A stretch of DNA of 64,000 nt from Bathynomus jamesi (GCA_023014485.1 JAJOZX010000483.1:759501-823500); one strand, 5' to 3'; positions 1 to 11,628 are shown, numbered from the stretch's first letter. The notes: generated by a model not told the origin, from the sequence alone. Made by a program: numbers and translations.

Positions 1-229
1 TGATTTCTTCTGTTATGAGTCTGCTTCCACTAATGTCTCTGCAACCCAAGATTCCACTGAGATGGAAGTTTTACAGTATCTGGGTGACGGAAGTCATTCT
101 CTCCAATCTCTGAGGCAGTACCCAGGAATTCTACGGGTCTTCCTGAAGTATAACACACCACTACCATCCTCTGCTCCTGTAGAACGGTTGTTTAGTTTGG
201 CTGGTCACATTCACGCTCCAAAAAGGAAT
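1..229 (+). pseudogene. hAT transposase, C-terminal dimerisation region (left part of a split ORF)
   Basis: The frame beginning at base 2 reads without a stop to the TAG at 229-231. It carries the hAT C-terminal hallmark L-P-S-S-A-P-V-E-R-L-F-S-L-A-G followed by P-K-R-N. This segment mediates transposase dimerisation in the hAT superfamily. The ORF stops only because a second transposon begins at 230; the remaining codons resume in frame at 5593. The 5' part of the gene lies outside the window. Confidence 0.85.
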
Positions 230-403
230 TAGTCCAGGCAATTTGTAGTTAGACCTGGGCAAAATTGCTTCAGAAGCTTTCTAAACTGTTTCCAGCTCAG
301 GAACCATTGCCGAATAACATATCCAAAATCCGACAAAATTGGACCCCGGGAACACCCCCAAAAATGAAATTCAAAATGGCGGACTGGATGTTTCCTACGA
401 AAA
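230..403. repeat. Left terminal inverted repeat of the Academ-like element
   Basis: Starts TAGTCCAGGCAA and matches the reverse complement of 5410-5592, apart from a small divergent stretch after the first 15 bases and scattered differences. It ends at the motif TTTCCTACGAAA. Confidence 0.85.
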
Positions 404-636
404 AAAATATATATAATTTACGCTTTTATTTATAGAGATACATTTGATGCTTTTTCTTTCAGTTGTAATGTTTTAAATAATTCAACAATATACAACACAA
501 CCAGTTATTACGCAAATATAATGTTATATAGCTTTTTACAGATTTTTATAATCAATAATACAACAATTATTTTTTTCCCAGTTTCAAGTTATGTTCATTA
601 CAGAAGAAGTGATACCTGGTCACAAACATACAGAAA

Positions 637-3600
637 TTAATCCTCTTCATCACTATCATCGGATAGATTACCGGTACTTGGGTTGTTATCGCAACCACTG
701 ATTTGGCACTCGCCACAAGCGGCTGAACAGGGCATTCCATTACGCTTGCATCCACATCTTGAAGTAGCACATTTCGTCTTGCAGGAGCAGCGGATCATGT
801 TGAGTAGATAATTTGGAGCTGGTGGCTTGTCGCAGGCTGTAGGGTAGTAGGAATTATTCTTTACATACCAACCCCACTGTTCTGCATCGATCTTCTCTTC
901 TGTAGACTTCCAGATTAGTATTTGAAAGTATGTGCGAAAGCTGTGGTACTTTGTGGACGCATCGGTAGGTGGCAAACGTTCGGGTGTAACAAAAGATTTA
1001 GCTGTAGCTACCTTTTCAACTAACATTCGATGACGTAGTGCGTTAGTGGATTCAAGTGTTTTGCAGCCATACAACAGAAGCATTGCCTTTCTTCCAGCGG
1101 CTTCAATGTCAGAGTGTTGGCAACAATCAGAACAGAATGTATTTGCAACTGAACGGAGTTCAGCCACCTTCATCAGTGTGTCGAATGCTTTGGCTTTACC
1201 GATCGAAAAAATTCTGGATGTGCTATCACAGCCCGTGAAAGCATGCACAAACAGGAGATACTTGCAGATGTCATTGCCTAACAATGATTGAATGCTGAGA
1301 ATATCATACACAGGATTAGGAGATGGTCCCCGTCTTATATCGCTGCGATAGTACAACTTGAAACCACTGTCCTTGGCATGGTACAGAAGGAGAATCAGCA
1401 AGTCGGTGTCTTCCCCTATTACTGTTGTAGTTGCATTTTCTGATGAGGAAACTGCTGCACGAACGATGTCCACATCAGCATCCCCATCTGCGTTGTGAAC
1501 AGTACACCCGTGCTTCTTCAACATCTCACCTACGAGGGAAATAAATGCTTGCTTGTTGTTTTCATTAGCCAAGAAGTGTTCCTTCTGGCCAACAAACTTC
1601 ATGCTTGGACTGAGATTCACATTTCTGCTTGTCTTGGTGCTGCGTCTTCTGTGGGTCATGTCCTTGATCGTAGGAGAGCTGCTGTAGCCATCAAAAACAA
1701 TGATTGCTTTTCCATATGTTTTCAGAGTGAAATCGGCATATGAGTTGGCGATGCTGTCATATGTTTCATCTTGACGCCAGGAAACACGATGTAGTAGAGA
1801 TCCACCATCCAATACGTACTGGTCTGTGCACTGAATTTCTTGAACTTCTTCCATGCGTAAAGTGTCAGTGTATTTGATTATTGCATGAGCTAGCTGAGAC
1901 TTATCGGGTTTCCTCAAGATACTTCGTGATTCGAACAATGCAGGAGGATATGCACACAGTTCGTAACACATGACATCTTCAAGATTCATGTCTCCGCCAG
2001 TGGCAACAGTCATCATTCTCTGAAACAGTAGTGCAGGATCTACTTCTATATCTGAAGCATCAGTGATCACAACGGCAGAAGCAGATCCTAGTGTTTTCAC
2101 TTTGTCAGATCTTTTGGCAGAATATGTAAAGGCTTGTTTCCCAATCATTTTTACGACAATGTTCGTACCGATTGAATGCAATTGATGAACGTTAACTCCA
2201 GGATCAGCAGTTAGCCCTGTTACAATGTTGCAGAGACCCGAGGTAGAATGGAATGGGGATAAGGATTCCAGACGTTCAAGTACTTTCTTCATGTCATTAC
2301 TGTCCCTGATTTGTCTACTTCCCCTCATTTCCTTGTGCTGTTCACTACTTTCCAACAAAACTCTGGTGTATTCCTGCATTGCTAAGTTATAAGTGGAACA
2401 CAGAGGCATAGAAAAGAGCCACGTTGTCCTTTGGATGTCTGTAAATCCACTTCCGCGTGTCAGTCCGCCTCTGCTTTTCAGGGAACGCATTAGTACTTGT
2501 TCTATCACCAGGTCTGTGCCGAGTCCGGCCCATAATCTGTCGCTTCTTCTTACCACAAACTTACCTTCCTGGAACATTTTGTTAACGGCTGGATTTTCAG
2601 AAGGCAAACTTAACATTTTCTGCAGGTACAGGTATATCGATTTCAGGTAATTGTGATGTCCGGCTGCTGCAATTATGGGGATGGTCTCCAGCATAGCTTG
2701 CAAGTGCAAATCCCACGAGCCGGTTCTGTCTGCTGTTATCAAGGAACGTGCAATGTTGATCATTCGCTGATATTCCAACCAGAGTTGACTTGTTTGCGAA
2801 GTAGATTGTAGGTCAGTTTTCTTCGCATCCAAAGTGGTAGCAATCTGAGACAATGCATTCGAAGATTCCACATCCTCAACTGATTGTTTGGCGGTCATAA
2901 CATCGTCGAGCAGGTCACAAGCTTCCTTATGGAGGTCATGAGGAGTTCCATCTTCATTACGAGGGAAAACGTCTGCGACTAGTAAGGTACTAAGAGCTGC
3001 ATCTACTATCATATGACCACGTATCGCTCTTGAAACAGCTTTTCCAGACATCATGTGTTGCACGGCATTTGGTCCGTATATTTCTTGAAGTACTTCAGAC
3101 AATCCTGAACCATTCATAAGAGTACCGACTGCTCCCAAAAGATTCATCAGAGTGTGAAATGATCCCAGCATTAAAACAATGTCCTGCAGGTCTCTCTGTT
3201 CATTGATGATTTGGGAAGCTTTCCAGAACAAAGGCTGATCAAAGGTAATAATGCATGGGACTTTTTGATCGCGTGCTATCTTGCTCAAATATAGTAATGT
3301 CGAAAATATGCAGGTCATGTCAGTTGGCGACATATCTATGATGGGAAGGAACGTGATCGACGCCACACCTGGATGTGAGACACTTGATCCACCGTGAATT
3401 GCCTGCATTGTTCCGGACCAACTTGGACCTGATCTTTCTGCTGAAGATATCTGCCAGAGAAGACTAAGTCGACTTATGGTGGCAGTGGGTACTGGAAGTT
3501 CGCGGAATGAGATGTCCCTCAACATGCTTCTCGCGTGTCTATATTCCCTAATGTCAACGGTTGCAATCTTCTTAATGTCATTGTCACCAACATTACGCCT

Positions 3601-5028
3601 GTGAATAGAAGGGTGGATCTTGATCTTCGGAGTTATTGCGGCAATCATACCCATTCCATGAAAGGTATTCTTCCCATCCAAAGTGCAGACATCATGATCG
3701 ACGTTATCTGCTGCTAGAAGGACTGCAGTGTTTTCATCAACAGTAAAAGAGCCAGACCCACTTGCCAGCGCCGCGTTTCTTTCGAATCTTGTTACTTCTG
3801 CATACGACGAACAGTAACCCAGCTGATGGAGAACGTCAATAAGGTACCTTGACCTAAAGTTGTGGTGTAGCTGAACCGACAAACCGATCTGTAGTGGACA
3901 TAGTAATCCTCTAGGACGGGTTGCTTGCATAATGCTCTGCCCAATTGCACCTATTTTTCTTGAAGCATCCTGTCCCGCAAATGCTTTTGATAATAGCAAT
4001 TTCAGACTGTTGGGAATGTAATCAAGAGCACTTTCTGCAGTGATGTCATTTGGAGATGGATACACATCTTTTCTAGGCGAGTCGACAGACTTGATATCAC
4101 TTCTGATTATTTTTGCAGCAGCTTCTACTAGGTAAATCTTCTGTAGCTCTATATCTATATCACATTCTTTCGACTTTTTGTGATAATCTATAAGAATTTC
4201 ATTAGCTGTCTCTCGTAGTGTTACTACATCTGCCTTCCCACTTTCACCTGATATTATGATCTTGTCTCCGTAACGTTCTAAAAGCTTTCTCTTCATGTGC
4301 CTGCGTTCGTAGACAGAGCTCTGACTTCCTTGAAGATATTCCTCCATTTTGGAAATTAGGTCTCCAATCAACAGTTGTTCATCATCATTCTCTTCCAGGT
4401 AAGCACAGGTCTGAAGGAATGCTTGGTGTTGCTCTTCATTAGTTGGTCTCCCTTTCTTCGAATCATGATCGTCGGAGGAGTATGCGCGAGGAATGTTTTT
4501 TCCACTTCGAAAATTTACGCTGCAGGTGTGATGGTAGACACAATCTGCAGCAGGAAGATCACGAAGATAATACTCCAGACGGCCTTTTACATTAAACGAC
4601 CATTCATCGCAGCGGCTTTCACAGCACCTTTTTATGGTTTCGGAGAACTCTGTAGTTCTTATTTTGACATGCTCTGATTTTGGTTTGTGTTTGGAAAAAA
4701 AGTCCACAAAGGTATCACAAAACAAACAGTGAGTAGCACTGGAAAATGCGTATTCATGAAAACGAGCACTTTTCCTTGGTATTGCCTCGGCTGCGGTCTG
4801 TCGCTTCTTTATTTCAATGGTCTTTTTATCCGTAAACCTTTTCCTACATACAACGTGAACACTTATTCCAGCTGTTGCAACAACATCGCTTCCACGGCTG
4901 CGGCTGGATGCATTTATACCATCTGCTCCTTTTTGCGAGATGTGAACCACTTCCTGTCCGCTGTCCAATTTCTCCTTACAAATCACGCACAATTCTTCAG
5001 GGGTCTGCATTCTTGAAGGCGGACGCAC
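637..5028 (-). CDS. Transposon-encoded protein with Cys/His clusters, XPG/PIN-like nuclease region and CXC tail (Academ-like transposase)
   Basis: One uninterrupted ORF of 1463 residues fills the element. Near the N-terminus are spaced Cys/His pairs (C-V-I-C, then H-V-V-C; later C-L-F-C with further Cys residues and H-H-T-C), probably zinc-binding. The middle carries motifs I associate with Academ-like transposases: D-N-V-D, T-F-H-G-M-G, G-S-F-H-T-L-M, and G-K-A-V-S-R-A-I-R-G-H. The last third looks like an XPG/FEN-type nuclease: V-F-D-G followed by an arginine-rich stretch, G-D-A-D-V-D-I-V, G-E-D-T-D-L-L-I-L-L-L and H-A-F-T-G-C-D-S-T-S. The C-terminus is a tesmin/TSO1-like CXC cluster (C-S-C-K-x3-C-x4-C-G-C-K) followed by an acidic tail. 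The first codons M-R-P-P-S-R-M leave two possible starts six residues apart. Absence of stops or frameshifts suggests a recently active copy. The catalytic triad was not assigned. Confidence 0.8.
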   Translation of the reverse strand: MRPPSRMQTPEELCVICKEKLDSGQEVVHISQKGADGINASSRSRGSDVVATAGISVHVVCRKRFTDKKTIEIKKRQTAAEAIPRKSARFHEYAFSSATHCLFCDTFVDFFSKHKPKSEHVKIRTTEFSETIKRCCESRCDEWSFNVKGRLEYYLRDLPAADCVYHHTCSVNFRSGKNIPRAYSSDDHDSKKGRPTNEEQHQAFLQTCAYLEENDDEQLLIGDLISKMEEYLQGSQSSVYERRHMKRKLLERYGDKIIISGESGKADVVTLRETANEILIDYHKKSKECDIDIELQKIYLVEAAAKIIRSDIKSVDSPRKDVYPSPNDITAESALDYIPNSLKLLLSKAFAGQDASRKIGAIGQSIMQATRPRGLLCPLQIGLSVQLHHNFRSRYLIDVLHQLGYCSSYAEVTRFERNAALASGSGSFTVDENTAVLLAADNVDHDVCTLDGKNTFHGMGMIAAITPKIKIHPSIHRRNVGDNDIKKIATVDIREYRHARSMLRDISFRELPVPTATISRLSLLWQISSAERSGPSWSGTMQAIHGGSSVSHPGVASITFLPIIDMSPTDMTCIFSTLLYLSKIARDQKVPCIITFDQPLFWKASQIINEQRDLQDIVLMLGSFHTLMNLLGAVGTLMNGSGLSEVLQEIYGPNAVQHMMSGKAVSRAIRGHMIVDAALSTLLVADVFPRNEDGTPHDLHKEACDLLDDVMTAKQSVEDVESSNALSQIATTLDAKKTDLQSTSQTSQLWLEYQRMINIARSLITADRTGSWDLHLQAMLETIPIIAAAGHHNYLKSIYLYLQKMLSLPSENPAVNKMFQEGKFVVRRSDRLWAGLGTDLVIEQVLMRSLKSRGGLTRGSGFTDIQRTTWLFSMPLCSTYNLAMQEYTRVLLESSEQHKEMRGSRQIRDSNDMKKVLERLESLSPFHSTSGLCNIVTGLTADPGVNVHQLHSIGTNIVVKMIGKQAFTYSAKRSDKVKTLGSASAVVITDASDIEVDPALLFQRMMTVATGGDMNLEDVMCYELCAYPPALFESRSILRKPDKSQLAHAIIKYTDTLRMEEVQEIQCTDQYVLDGGSLLHRVSWRQDETYDSIANSYADFTLKTYGKAIIVFDGYSSSPTIKDMTHRRRSTKTSRNVNLSPSMKFVGQKEHFLANENNKQAFISLVGEMLKKHGCTVHNADGDADVDIVRAAVSSSENATTTVIGEDTDLLILLLYHAKDSGFKLYYRSDIRRGPSPNPVYDILSIQSLLGNDICKYLLFVHAFTGCDSTSRIFSIGKAKAFDTLMKVAELRSVANTFCSDCCQHSDIEAAGRKAMLLLYGCKTLESTNALRHRMLVEKVATAKSFVTPERLPPTDASTKYHSFRTYFQILIWKSTEEKIDAEQWGWYVKNNSYYPTACDKPPAPNYLLNMIRCSCKTKCATSRCGCKRNGMPCSAACGECQISGCDNNPSTGNLSDDSDEED

Positions 5029-5409
5029 ACCGAGTCAGCCGTACACCGAGTCAGTCTGAAACAGAAAACACAAATTAATAAACTGTGTTGCAGTATTTAA
5101 AAGGAGTACATAATAACAGTTTTAAAGAAAATGACAAGCACAAATACGCAGATTTGATAGTGGGTAGTAGGAATTAAAGAGTTGTATATAATATAAGTTT
5201 ATAAAGATGTAGCAATGTCCATTCTCACATACACTCCATACAGTATATTTTATTTACATTACGTGACGTCATAGTTTAATACTAGCCGCCTAATACAATT
5301 TTTAGTGTCATATAGGTTAATTTAGAAACGAAAATGTGTTTTAAAACATTTTACTGATCAAGAAAAACGTCATAACTCTCTCTACAAAGCGAAATTAAAA
5401 TTTATTGTA

Positions 5410-5592
5410 TTTCGTAGGAAACTGCCAGTCCGCCATTTTGAATTTCATTTTTGGGGGTGTTCCCGGGGTCCAATTTTGTCGGATTTTGGATATGTTATTC
5501 TGCAATGGTTCCTGAGCTGGAAACAGTTTAGAAAGCTTCTGAATCAATTTTGCCCAGGTTGAAGCTATTTTTGCTCTAGATTGCCTGGACTA
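5410..5592. repeat. Right terminal inverted repeat of the Academ-like element
   Basis: Reverse complement of the left terminus, ending TTGCCTGGACTA. The region 5029-5409 between the ORF and this repeat is AT-rich and holds no recognisable gene; it probably contains the promoter and 5' UTR of the minus-strand transposase. Confidence 0.82.
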
Positions 5593-5994
5593 AATAGACT
5601 GTCTGACCAGATGTTTAGCCAGCTGGTATTTTTGAAGGGTAATAGTAATTACTTTTAATTGTTAGTGTAATATTTTCATTCATTCATGTATCCTACAAAA
5701 TTAAAACATACTTTCATTAAATAAAGCAATTGTTTTTATTTACATCTATAAAACCCATTAAAATGTCGTTGATTTTACTTACAGTGCGTACAAATTACTA
5801 GTATAAACAATAATATCTAATACCTACATATTAAATGAATAATTATAAAAATGTACCGGCGATACATGTATCGGTATCGGTATCGCTTAAGACATCTAGA
5901 AAGTATCGGCGTATCGGTATCGCCTAAGACGTTCTTCATGTATCGATGTATCGGTATCGCTTTAGCGATTTTCATGTATCGATGCCCATCACTG
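5593..5994 (+). pseudogene. hAT transposase C-terminal end and right terminus of the hAT element
   Basis: After the AAT duplication the hAT frame resumes (R-L-S-D-Q-M-F ... L-V-F-L-K-G-N) and stops at 5656-5658. The following 200 bp are AT-rich. From 5850 there are short tandem runs built from TATCGGTATCG. The last bases (GATGCCCATCACTG, ending 5994) read CAGTGATGGGCATC in reverse complement, a typical hAT terminal inverted repeat. The left terminus is outside the window, so its 8-bp duplication cannot be checked. Confidence 0.75.
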
Positions 5995-6116
5995 GGAATG
6001 GCTAATGCAGGAGTTAAGTGTAGCTACAAACAAACACTTTCATACCTAGCGGTCCACATTCTAGAAGACACAAAGCAGCACTAATAAATAGCTTGGACAA
6101 CTGGATTGTCTGAGTT

Positions 6117-6545
6117 TTAAATTTTTCGCATTGGACTGTATTGAGCAAGTTTTGTTACCTGGGGGAGGCTCAAAACGTTGCGATTAACGAATATTTGAGA
6201 GGCTGAGCATCTTGGCGGTAACTTATGCAGCAGTTTATAGGATCTGTTGTAAATCAAAGTGAGGGTTCTGCAGGAGCCTACTTTATAATTAACCCAGAGT
6301 TGATGCCCATAAATATCAGTGCAGAAAGTACGAAAAAGATTGTATTTAGTTTCCTTGTACAGAATTTGAAGTTTTTTATGTTTCTCTCGCAAAGTAACTT
6401 CGATATTGTTTCCTTATATCTGAGTCGTCACTCAAGGAACTGGTGATAGTGTGACCCAGATACTTAAATTCTTGTATCTGCTCTTCTGCTTTTAGGATGG
6501 AATTGCATAACCTTATATACGGTGAAAATATTCCTCCTATATACT
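6117..6545 (-). pseudogene. Non-LTR retrotransposon reverse-transcriptase C-terminal remnant
   Basis: The minus strand encodes pieces typical of the region after the RT domain of LINEs: F-K-Y-L-G-H-T-I-T near 6475, then C-T-D-I-Y-G-H-Q-L-W and Y-N-R-S-Y-K-L-L-H-K-L-P with S-A-S-Q-I-F at 6180-6330. A 91-residue open frame covers 6117-6392, but the flanks are broken by stops. It runs opposite to the retrotransposon that follows and is a separate, older fragment. Confidence 0.65.
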
Positions 6546-6556
6546 ATTGAGCTAAA

Positions 6557-8483
6557 ATGTGTGTGTGTGTGTGTGTGTGTGTCCGCTTTCTTCGGAACCA
6601 TGCACAGACTAAACGGCACATTGGAAAATTCTGCAACTACCACCAACTGATAGCCCATTACACGACCATTACACCCTTCAATACAGACCAGACCACCAAG
6701 ATCATCAAAAACATTAAGAATTCGAAGGCTACTGGACCAGACAACATATCTAACATACACCTTAAACACTTGGGCCCACAAGGAATACTAGCTCTCACAA
6801 ATATCAGCACATATTCATACCAACACTGTATTATTCCTGACATATGGAAACAAGGTAAAATTATGACACTACTCAAACCAAACAAAAATCCAACAGAACC
6901 AGCTTCCTATAGACCCATTACTTTACAATGCACACCTTCCAAAGTAACAGAAAGACTAATCTTACAAATCACCAACCCACACATTCCATATCGCCTACTC
7001 AACATGGATTCAGACCTCACCACTCAACCACGACATTACTCACTAACCTCACGCAGCACATCATGGATGGCATCAACTCCAGACGACCAGCTCAACGTAC
7101 ACTATTAGCAACAATAGACATTAGTAAAGCATTTTATGCTATCCCACGCCTCCCTCTCATAAACAAAATACTCAACACAAACATGCACAATAACACCAAA
7201 AGGTGGCTGAGCAACTATCTTTCAGGAAGATACTCACATGTCACATTTAATGGCAAGTCATCCAAAAACAAGCTTTTTCCGAACGGGGTCCCTCAAGGCT
7301 CTGTTCTCTCACCAACACTCTTCATCTTATACATGCATGACATTCCAACACTCATAGATAACAAGCTTACCTTATCATCATATGCAGATGACATCACTCT
7401 AACATCCACCCACACCAACATCGACACCGCTACAAATAACCTACACAAATAACCTACACAATAGACTCAAAGTAGCGCCCACAAAATCAACCATCACCTT
7501 GCTTACAAGCAACACAAAAGAACACCAGGTAATTCCACAGCTTACACTAAACAACATCAACATTCCACACACTCACAGGACCAAAATACTTGGGGTCACA
7601 TACAACACATCATTATCTTTTGCAAACCACCTTCAGGACATTAAAAACAAATGTACGTCAAGACTTAACACGCTTAGGGTACTAACAGGCACAAATTTTG
7701 GACACCAGCAGGAAACAACATAACTCATATACAAACAATATATTCGCTCAGTTATGGACTATGCTAGCCCATGCTGGGCACCCATTATCTCAAACACACA
7801 TATAAACACCTTACAGACAATACAAAACAACGCACTTCGTATCATTACAGGATGCACTCAAACAACACCAATAGAACACCTGCATACAGAAACAAAAATA
7901 CTGAAAGTTAGGGAACATTTAGACATGAGGAGAACACAATTCATGGCAGCAGCGACAACTAACCCACAACACCCTTGCCACTACATGTACAATCATGAAC
8001 CAACACCTCGCACCATTAAGGTAACACCAGAGAGACATTATAACCAAATACTCAATTCCATACCACGCCCCACAAACATCACACAGTACAGAAAACACAT
8101 ACACACACACACACCTAACCCACAAAGCACTGACACGACTCGGTCCGAATGTGGCCCTAGGTGCGAAGCCGCCACCCATTAACAGGTCAGAGATCAGCCT
8201 GAGCAGATCGGATCGAGTTAACTTAGCACGATTCCGATGTGGACATCAGCCCAACTTACGGACATATAAACACAGACTAGACAACTCCATAGACGACACC
8301 TGCCACCTGTGCCAGGACACACCACAAACAATTGAACACATTATGACAGACTGTACCGCTTTAGCACAACAACGAACACAACACAACATCACTAGTGCGC
8401 TGAACCTCTGGTCCACTCCGGAGAGGGCGATCGGTTACCTGCGTGCCGCCGGCTTGGTCGATCAGGGTGGGCTGATCGGCTAA
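6557..8483 (+). pseudogene. Jockey-like non-LTR retrotransposon, ORF2 3' part, multiply frameshifted
   Basis: Four successive open segments in different frames (6557-7108, 6928-7452, 7499-8182, 8151-8483) together follow the order of a LINE reverse transcriptase. They contain N-S-K-A-T-G-P-D-N-I, a Y-R-P-I-T-L motif, T-Q-H-G-F-R, A-T-I-D-I-S-K-A-F, G-V-P-Q-G-S-V-L-S-P, the catalytic Y-A-D-D box near 7380, K-I-L-G-V-T, and a C-terminal C-H-L-C-x7-H-x4-C cluster around 8310-8350. The copy is 5'-truncated next to a (TG)n tract (6558-6582) and ends in an (AAC)n tail at 8485-8502, as expected for target-primed insertion. At least three frameshifts or stops make it inactive. Jockey versus another LINE clade was not resolved. 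Confidence 0.8.
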
Positions 8484-8502
8484 ACAACAACAACAACACA
8501 AC

Positions 8503-9608
8503 AACTGATAGCCCATGAGCTGCCGATGTGCTCTGTCAAGTTTCCCGGTCCTAGGTCACAATTACTGGGTCCGAAGGCCCCCGCCCCGCGATAAAACTAC
8601 AGAAAAGAACGCAGCCGTGAAAATCTTGAGATTCACACATACTGTGACATCTCCGGGCGGGTAGCAGTATATGTCACAGTGCTACCCGCCCGGGGGTAGT
8701 GGGGGAGTGGGGGTGGGGTAATTGGGGAAGTGGGTGTGGGGGTAATGGGGAGTGGTAATGGGGGTAATGGCGTATATAGCAGTATATGTCACAGTGCTAC
8801 CCGCCTGGAGGGCCAAATTGTGCAACGGTCGCGAGCGATATCGAGCTACCGCTTGTGTTAACTAGTTACATAAACCTAAGCTCAGTAAATGCAAAATGGC
8901 ATTGATTAATTTTTCAAGATGAATTTTTGCAGTAAACGAGGAATACAATAAAAAACAAATTAGCTTATAGTTTCCTTTATTATTTAAACATTGACATGCA
9001 AATTGATGTTCTACGTAAAACCTTGCCAAAAATTTAAAATCTTTATTTCTGTTTGATGGAAGAAAACTAACATTGCATATTCTCCATAACATTTTTAAGG
9101 TAAAACTTGTAAACTAATGTTTAATATTAATACTCAAAGTCAAACATTTTGAGATTGTATTGAAGAAACATTACCTTTCACAATGATCGGGATATTATTT
9201 CACGGACGAAAATTACTATTTAGTGTTCGCTTTGATTATTCCATTCCATTAATTTGATAATTAATTGATGAATATTGAAATTGTGGTAGCGGGAAATTAT
9301 AGGCCAAATACATATCATATAGGGTGATTCAAAAGTTCTGCTTCAAAATTGTTTATTGGACTGTATAGTTATTTTTTGAGGCAGGATTTTTTAATCACCT
9401 TGTATAACCATTAATATTTTCATTCCTGTATAGCCAATTAATATGTCATTCCTCGAACAAAATGAGTACACGGGGGATAGATATGAAGTCACTAATTTGG
9501 AGATTTAGTGTTTTCTTTTGATCAGTCTTTGGAATGGATTAATAAATATATTCATTGTATCATACAAATTATGAATTTAATTGCACATTATGTAATGTCG
9601 ATAGTGAA

Positions 9609-9610
<2 letters not shown>
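8503..9610. other. No gene seen; G-rich and AT-rich intergenic sequence
   Basis: Contains a duplicated motif, GCAGTATATGTCACAGTGCTACCCGCC, near 8662-8690 and again near 8779-8807, separated by a GGGGGTAATGGGG-rich stretch. The rest, 8860-9610, is AT-rich with only short open frames and no recognisable domain. Confidence 0.6.

Positions 9611-9677
<67 letters not shown>
9611..9677. repeat. (TC)n microsatellite at the 5' truncation of a LINE
   Basis: About 33 uninterrupted TC dinucleotides. Reverse-transcriptase coding sequence begins within a few bases of its end. Confidence 0.95.
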
Positions 9678-9679
<2 letters not shown>

Positions 9680-10726
9680 ACTTTCAAAAAGCCTTTGATA
9701 AAGTCCTCACGCGAGATTGATGGCTAAAGTCAAAGGACTAGGAATCACCGGGCTCGTTTCCAACTGGATTGAGGATTGGTTAAAAGATAGAAAGCAGAGA
9801 GTGATAATAAATGGAGTGGCTTCGGAGTGGGCGCCCATCACCAGTGGTTCGTCCTGGGTCCTTTACTTTTTATCATCTATATTAACGATATAGACGTCGG
9901 GCTTCTAAGTAGAATCTCCAAATTTGCAGACGATACGAAATTAGGAAATAGTGTAGGTACTAAGGAGGGCGTAAGAACGCTTCAGAATGATCTTGACAGG
10001 TTGGGCGAATGGTCTGCTACTTGGCAGATGCCATTCAACTTGGACAAATGTAAGGTAATGCACATAGGTTATAAAAACCCGAAGACCGATTACTCTCTCT
10101 TGGGAAGGAACTTGACTGAGACCGATCTAGAGAAAGACTTAGGAGTCTATATCAGCAACGATCTGAAACCGTCGAAGCACTGTGCAGAAGTCGAAAAGAG
10201 GGCCTTAAAAATATTAGCTTATATTAAAAGACAGTTCCAGTTTCGGAACAAGAAGACTGTAATGTCTCTTTATAATTCACTAGTCAGACCTCAACTGGAA
10301 TACTTTGCGCAGTTTTTGTCTCCAGCCCTCAGGAAGGACATAGAAAGGTTAGAAAGAGTACAAGCAAGGGCTACAAAATTGATCCCTTCAATGAGAATGC
10401 AAAGCTACCAACGGAGATTGGAGCGCCTAAATCTGTTTACCTTAGAGACGAGGAGGTTGCGGGGCCAGCTTATTCAAGTCTTCAAGATGCTCAATGAAAT
10501 AGACAGGGTACATTACAGAAATTTATTCTCACTTAATACCAATCCGACAAGAAATAATGGGTTTAAACTGGAACTAAAGACATTTAGGACCTCTGTCTGC
10601 GGCAATTTCTTTTCCTATAAAATAGTTAATATCTGGAACCAACTTCCCTCAGAGGTTGTTTCCAGCCAAAGTGTAAATGTGTTTAAAAATAGGCTAGACA
10701 AAGTACTGAATACTCTCATAGTTTAA
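9680..10726 (+). pseudogene. CR1/Jockey-like non-LTR retrotransposon reverse transcriptase, 5'-truncated
   Basis: The segment opens with D-F-Q-K-A-F-D-K-V, then G-I-T-G-L-V-x3-W-I and R-K-Q-R-V-I-I-N-G in one frame. It shifts near 9840 to a 299-residue frame holding G-P-L-L-F-I-I-Y-I-N-D-I-D, the catalytic F-A-D-D box (F-A-D-D-T-K-L-G), and L-V-R-P-Q-L-E-Y further on. F-A-D-D-T-K-L is common in CR1-like elements. A stop after the first 13 residues and a frameshift within the P-Q-G region indicate a dead copy. No clear 3' tail was identified beyond 10730. Confidence 0.75.
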
Positions 10727-11628
10727 GACTAAAACATAACATAACTCTGCAGTTCACTTGCACGGTGTCTCTGTGAGCATGCTAATTATAAAGCTTTTTA
10801 TATATTCTCCACTTTCCTGTAAAATTTCCTTGGCTACTTTTCCAGGGTCAAGGTATTTTCTTCAAACTTTTTCCGTACCTGGCTCTGGCAGGGAGGGAGT
10901 GGAGGGTCGGGAGAGAGCCTTCTACTTTTCTGTCCAGTTTTCTACTACTGCTAGGATAGTTGAAAGAAAAATAAACTTGTCCTTGTAACTCCTTGTAACT
11001 CTCTCTCTCTCCCTAAGGAAGCATTATTTCAGGGTTAATTCTAACGCTTATTACTTTTAGGAAGGTTTTATTTTTCGTACTATTTCGGTTTTAATTTCAG
11101 TTTTAATTGTTTTGTGACTCGACAGGATTTCAAGTGGATGCATTTTAAAAGGTTTAATTATATTAATGACGCCAAAAGCGGAATCGCGATATTATGATTG
11201 TTTCGGTACAACATTATAGGATGCTTTTTAGAAGTATTTATTTTACTTTTTAAAATTTTTACAGAGCGGAGAATTAGTACGTTCATTATTGTACACTTTC
11301 TTTAAAATGGTGTAGGAGAGAATTGCAACTTTAAATCTATCATTACTTTGTGAATTTATATTTTCTTTATTTTTGTAAGTTTTATTCAAAATGATAATCA
11401 TTGAAATTCGGTCATTAGATTATAATGGCCTAGTCTGGACTTTGAATATAATTGTAATGAAATAAGTATGTGGATAAGTTACTTTTCCAACTCTGTTCTA
11501 CTCAATAGTGAATTATACTCGGCATTTTCTAGATGAAAATAACTTCTCGAAATCTAATTGAGTACTAAAAGTGCCATCCTTTATATCGTTGGGGATAAGT
11601 CTGTCACACTGACATCGTCTCCGCGTTG
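10727..11628. other. No gene seen
   Basis: AT-rich sequence with short open frames only and a small CT-rich tract near 11000. No domain, terminal repeat or RNA gene recognised. Confidence 0.6.

Larger units (their letters stand above)
230..5592 (-). mobile_element. Academ-like DNA transposon inserted in a hAT transposase
   Basis: The termini are perfect 12-bp inverted repeats, TAGTCCAGGCAA at 230-241 and its complement at 5581-5592. Imperfect inverted repeats extend inward for about 175-185 bp (230-403 and 5410-5592). A 3-bp target duplication AAT (227-229 and 5593-5595) flanks the element, and removing the element plus one AAT restores the hAT reading frame. The single long ORF (637-5028) has an XPG-like nuclease region. 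Three-bp duplications together with an XPG-like domain fit the AcademX group as I know it; that superfamily call is an inference. The long open frame suggests a recent insertion. Confidence 0.82.

Noticed and set aside
4375..5078. Plus-strand frames of 60-109 codons opposite the Academ-like ORF (also 1046-1743 and 2393-2650)
   Set aside because: Antisense shadows of a long intact coding region without independent motifs.
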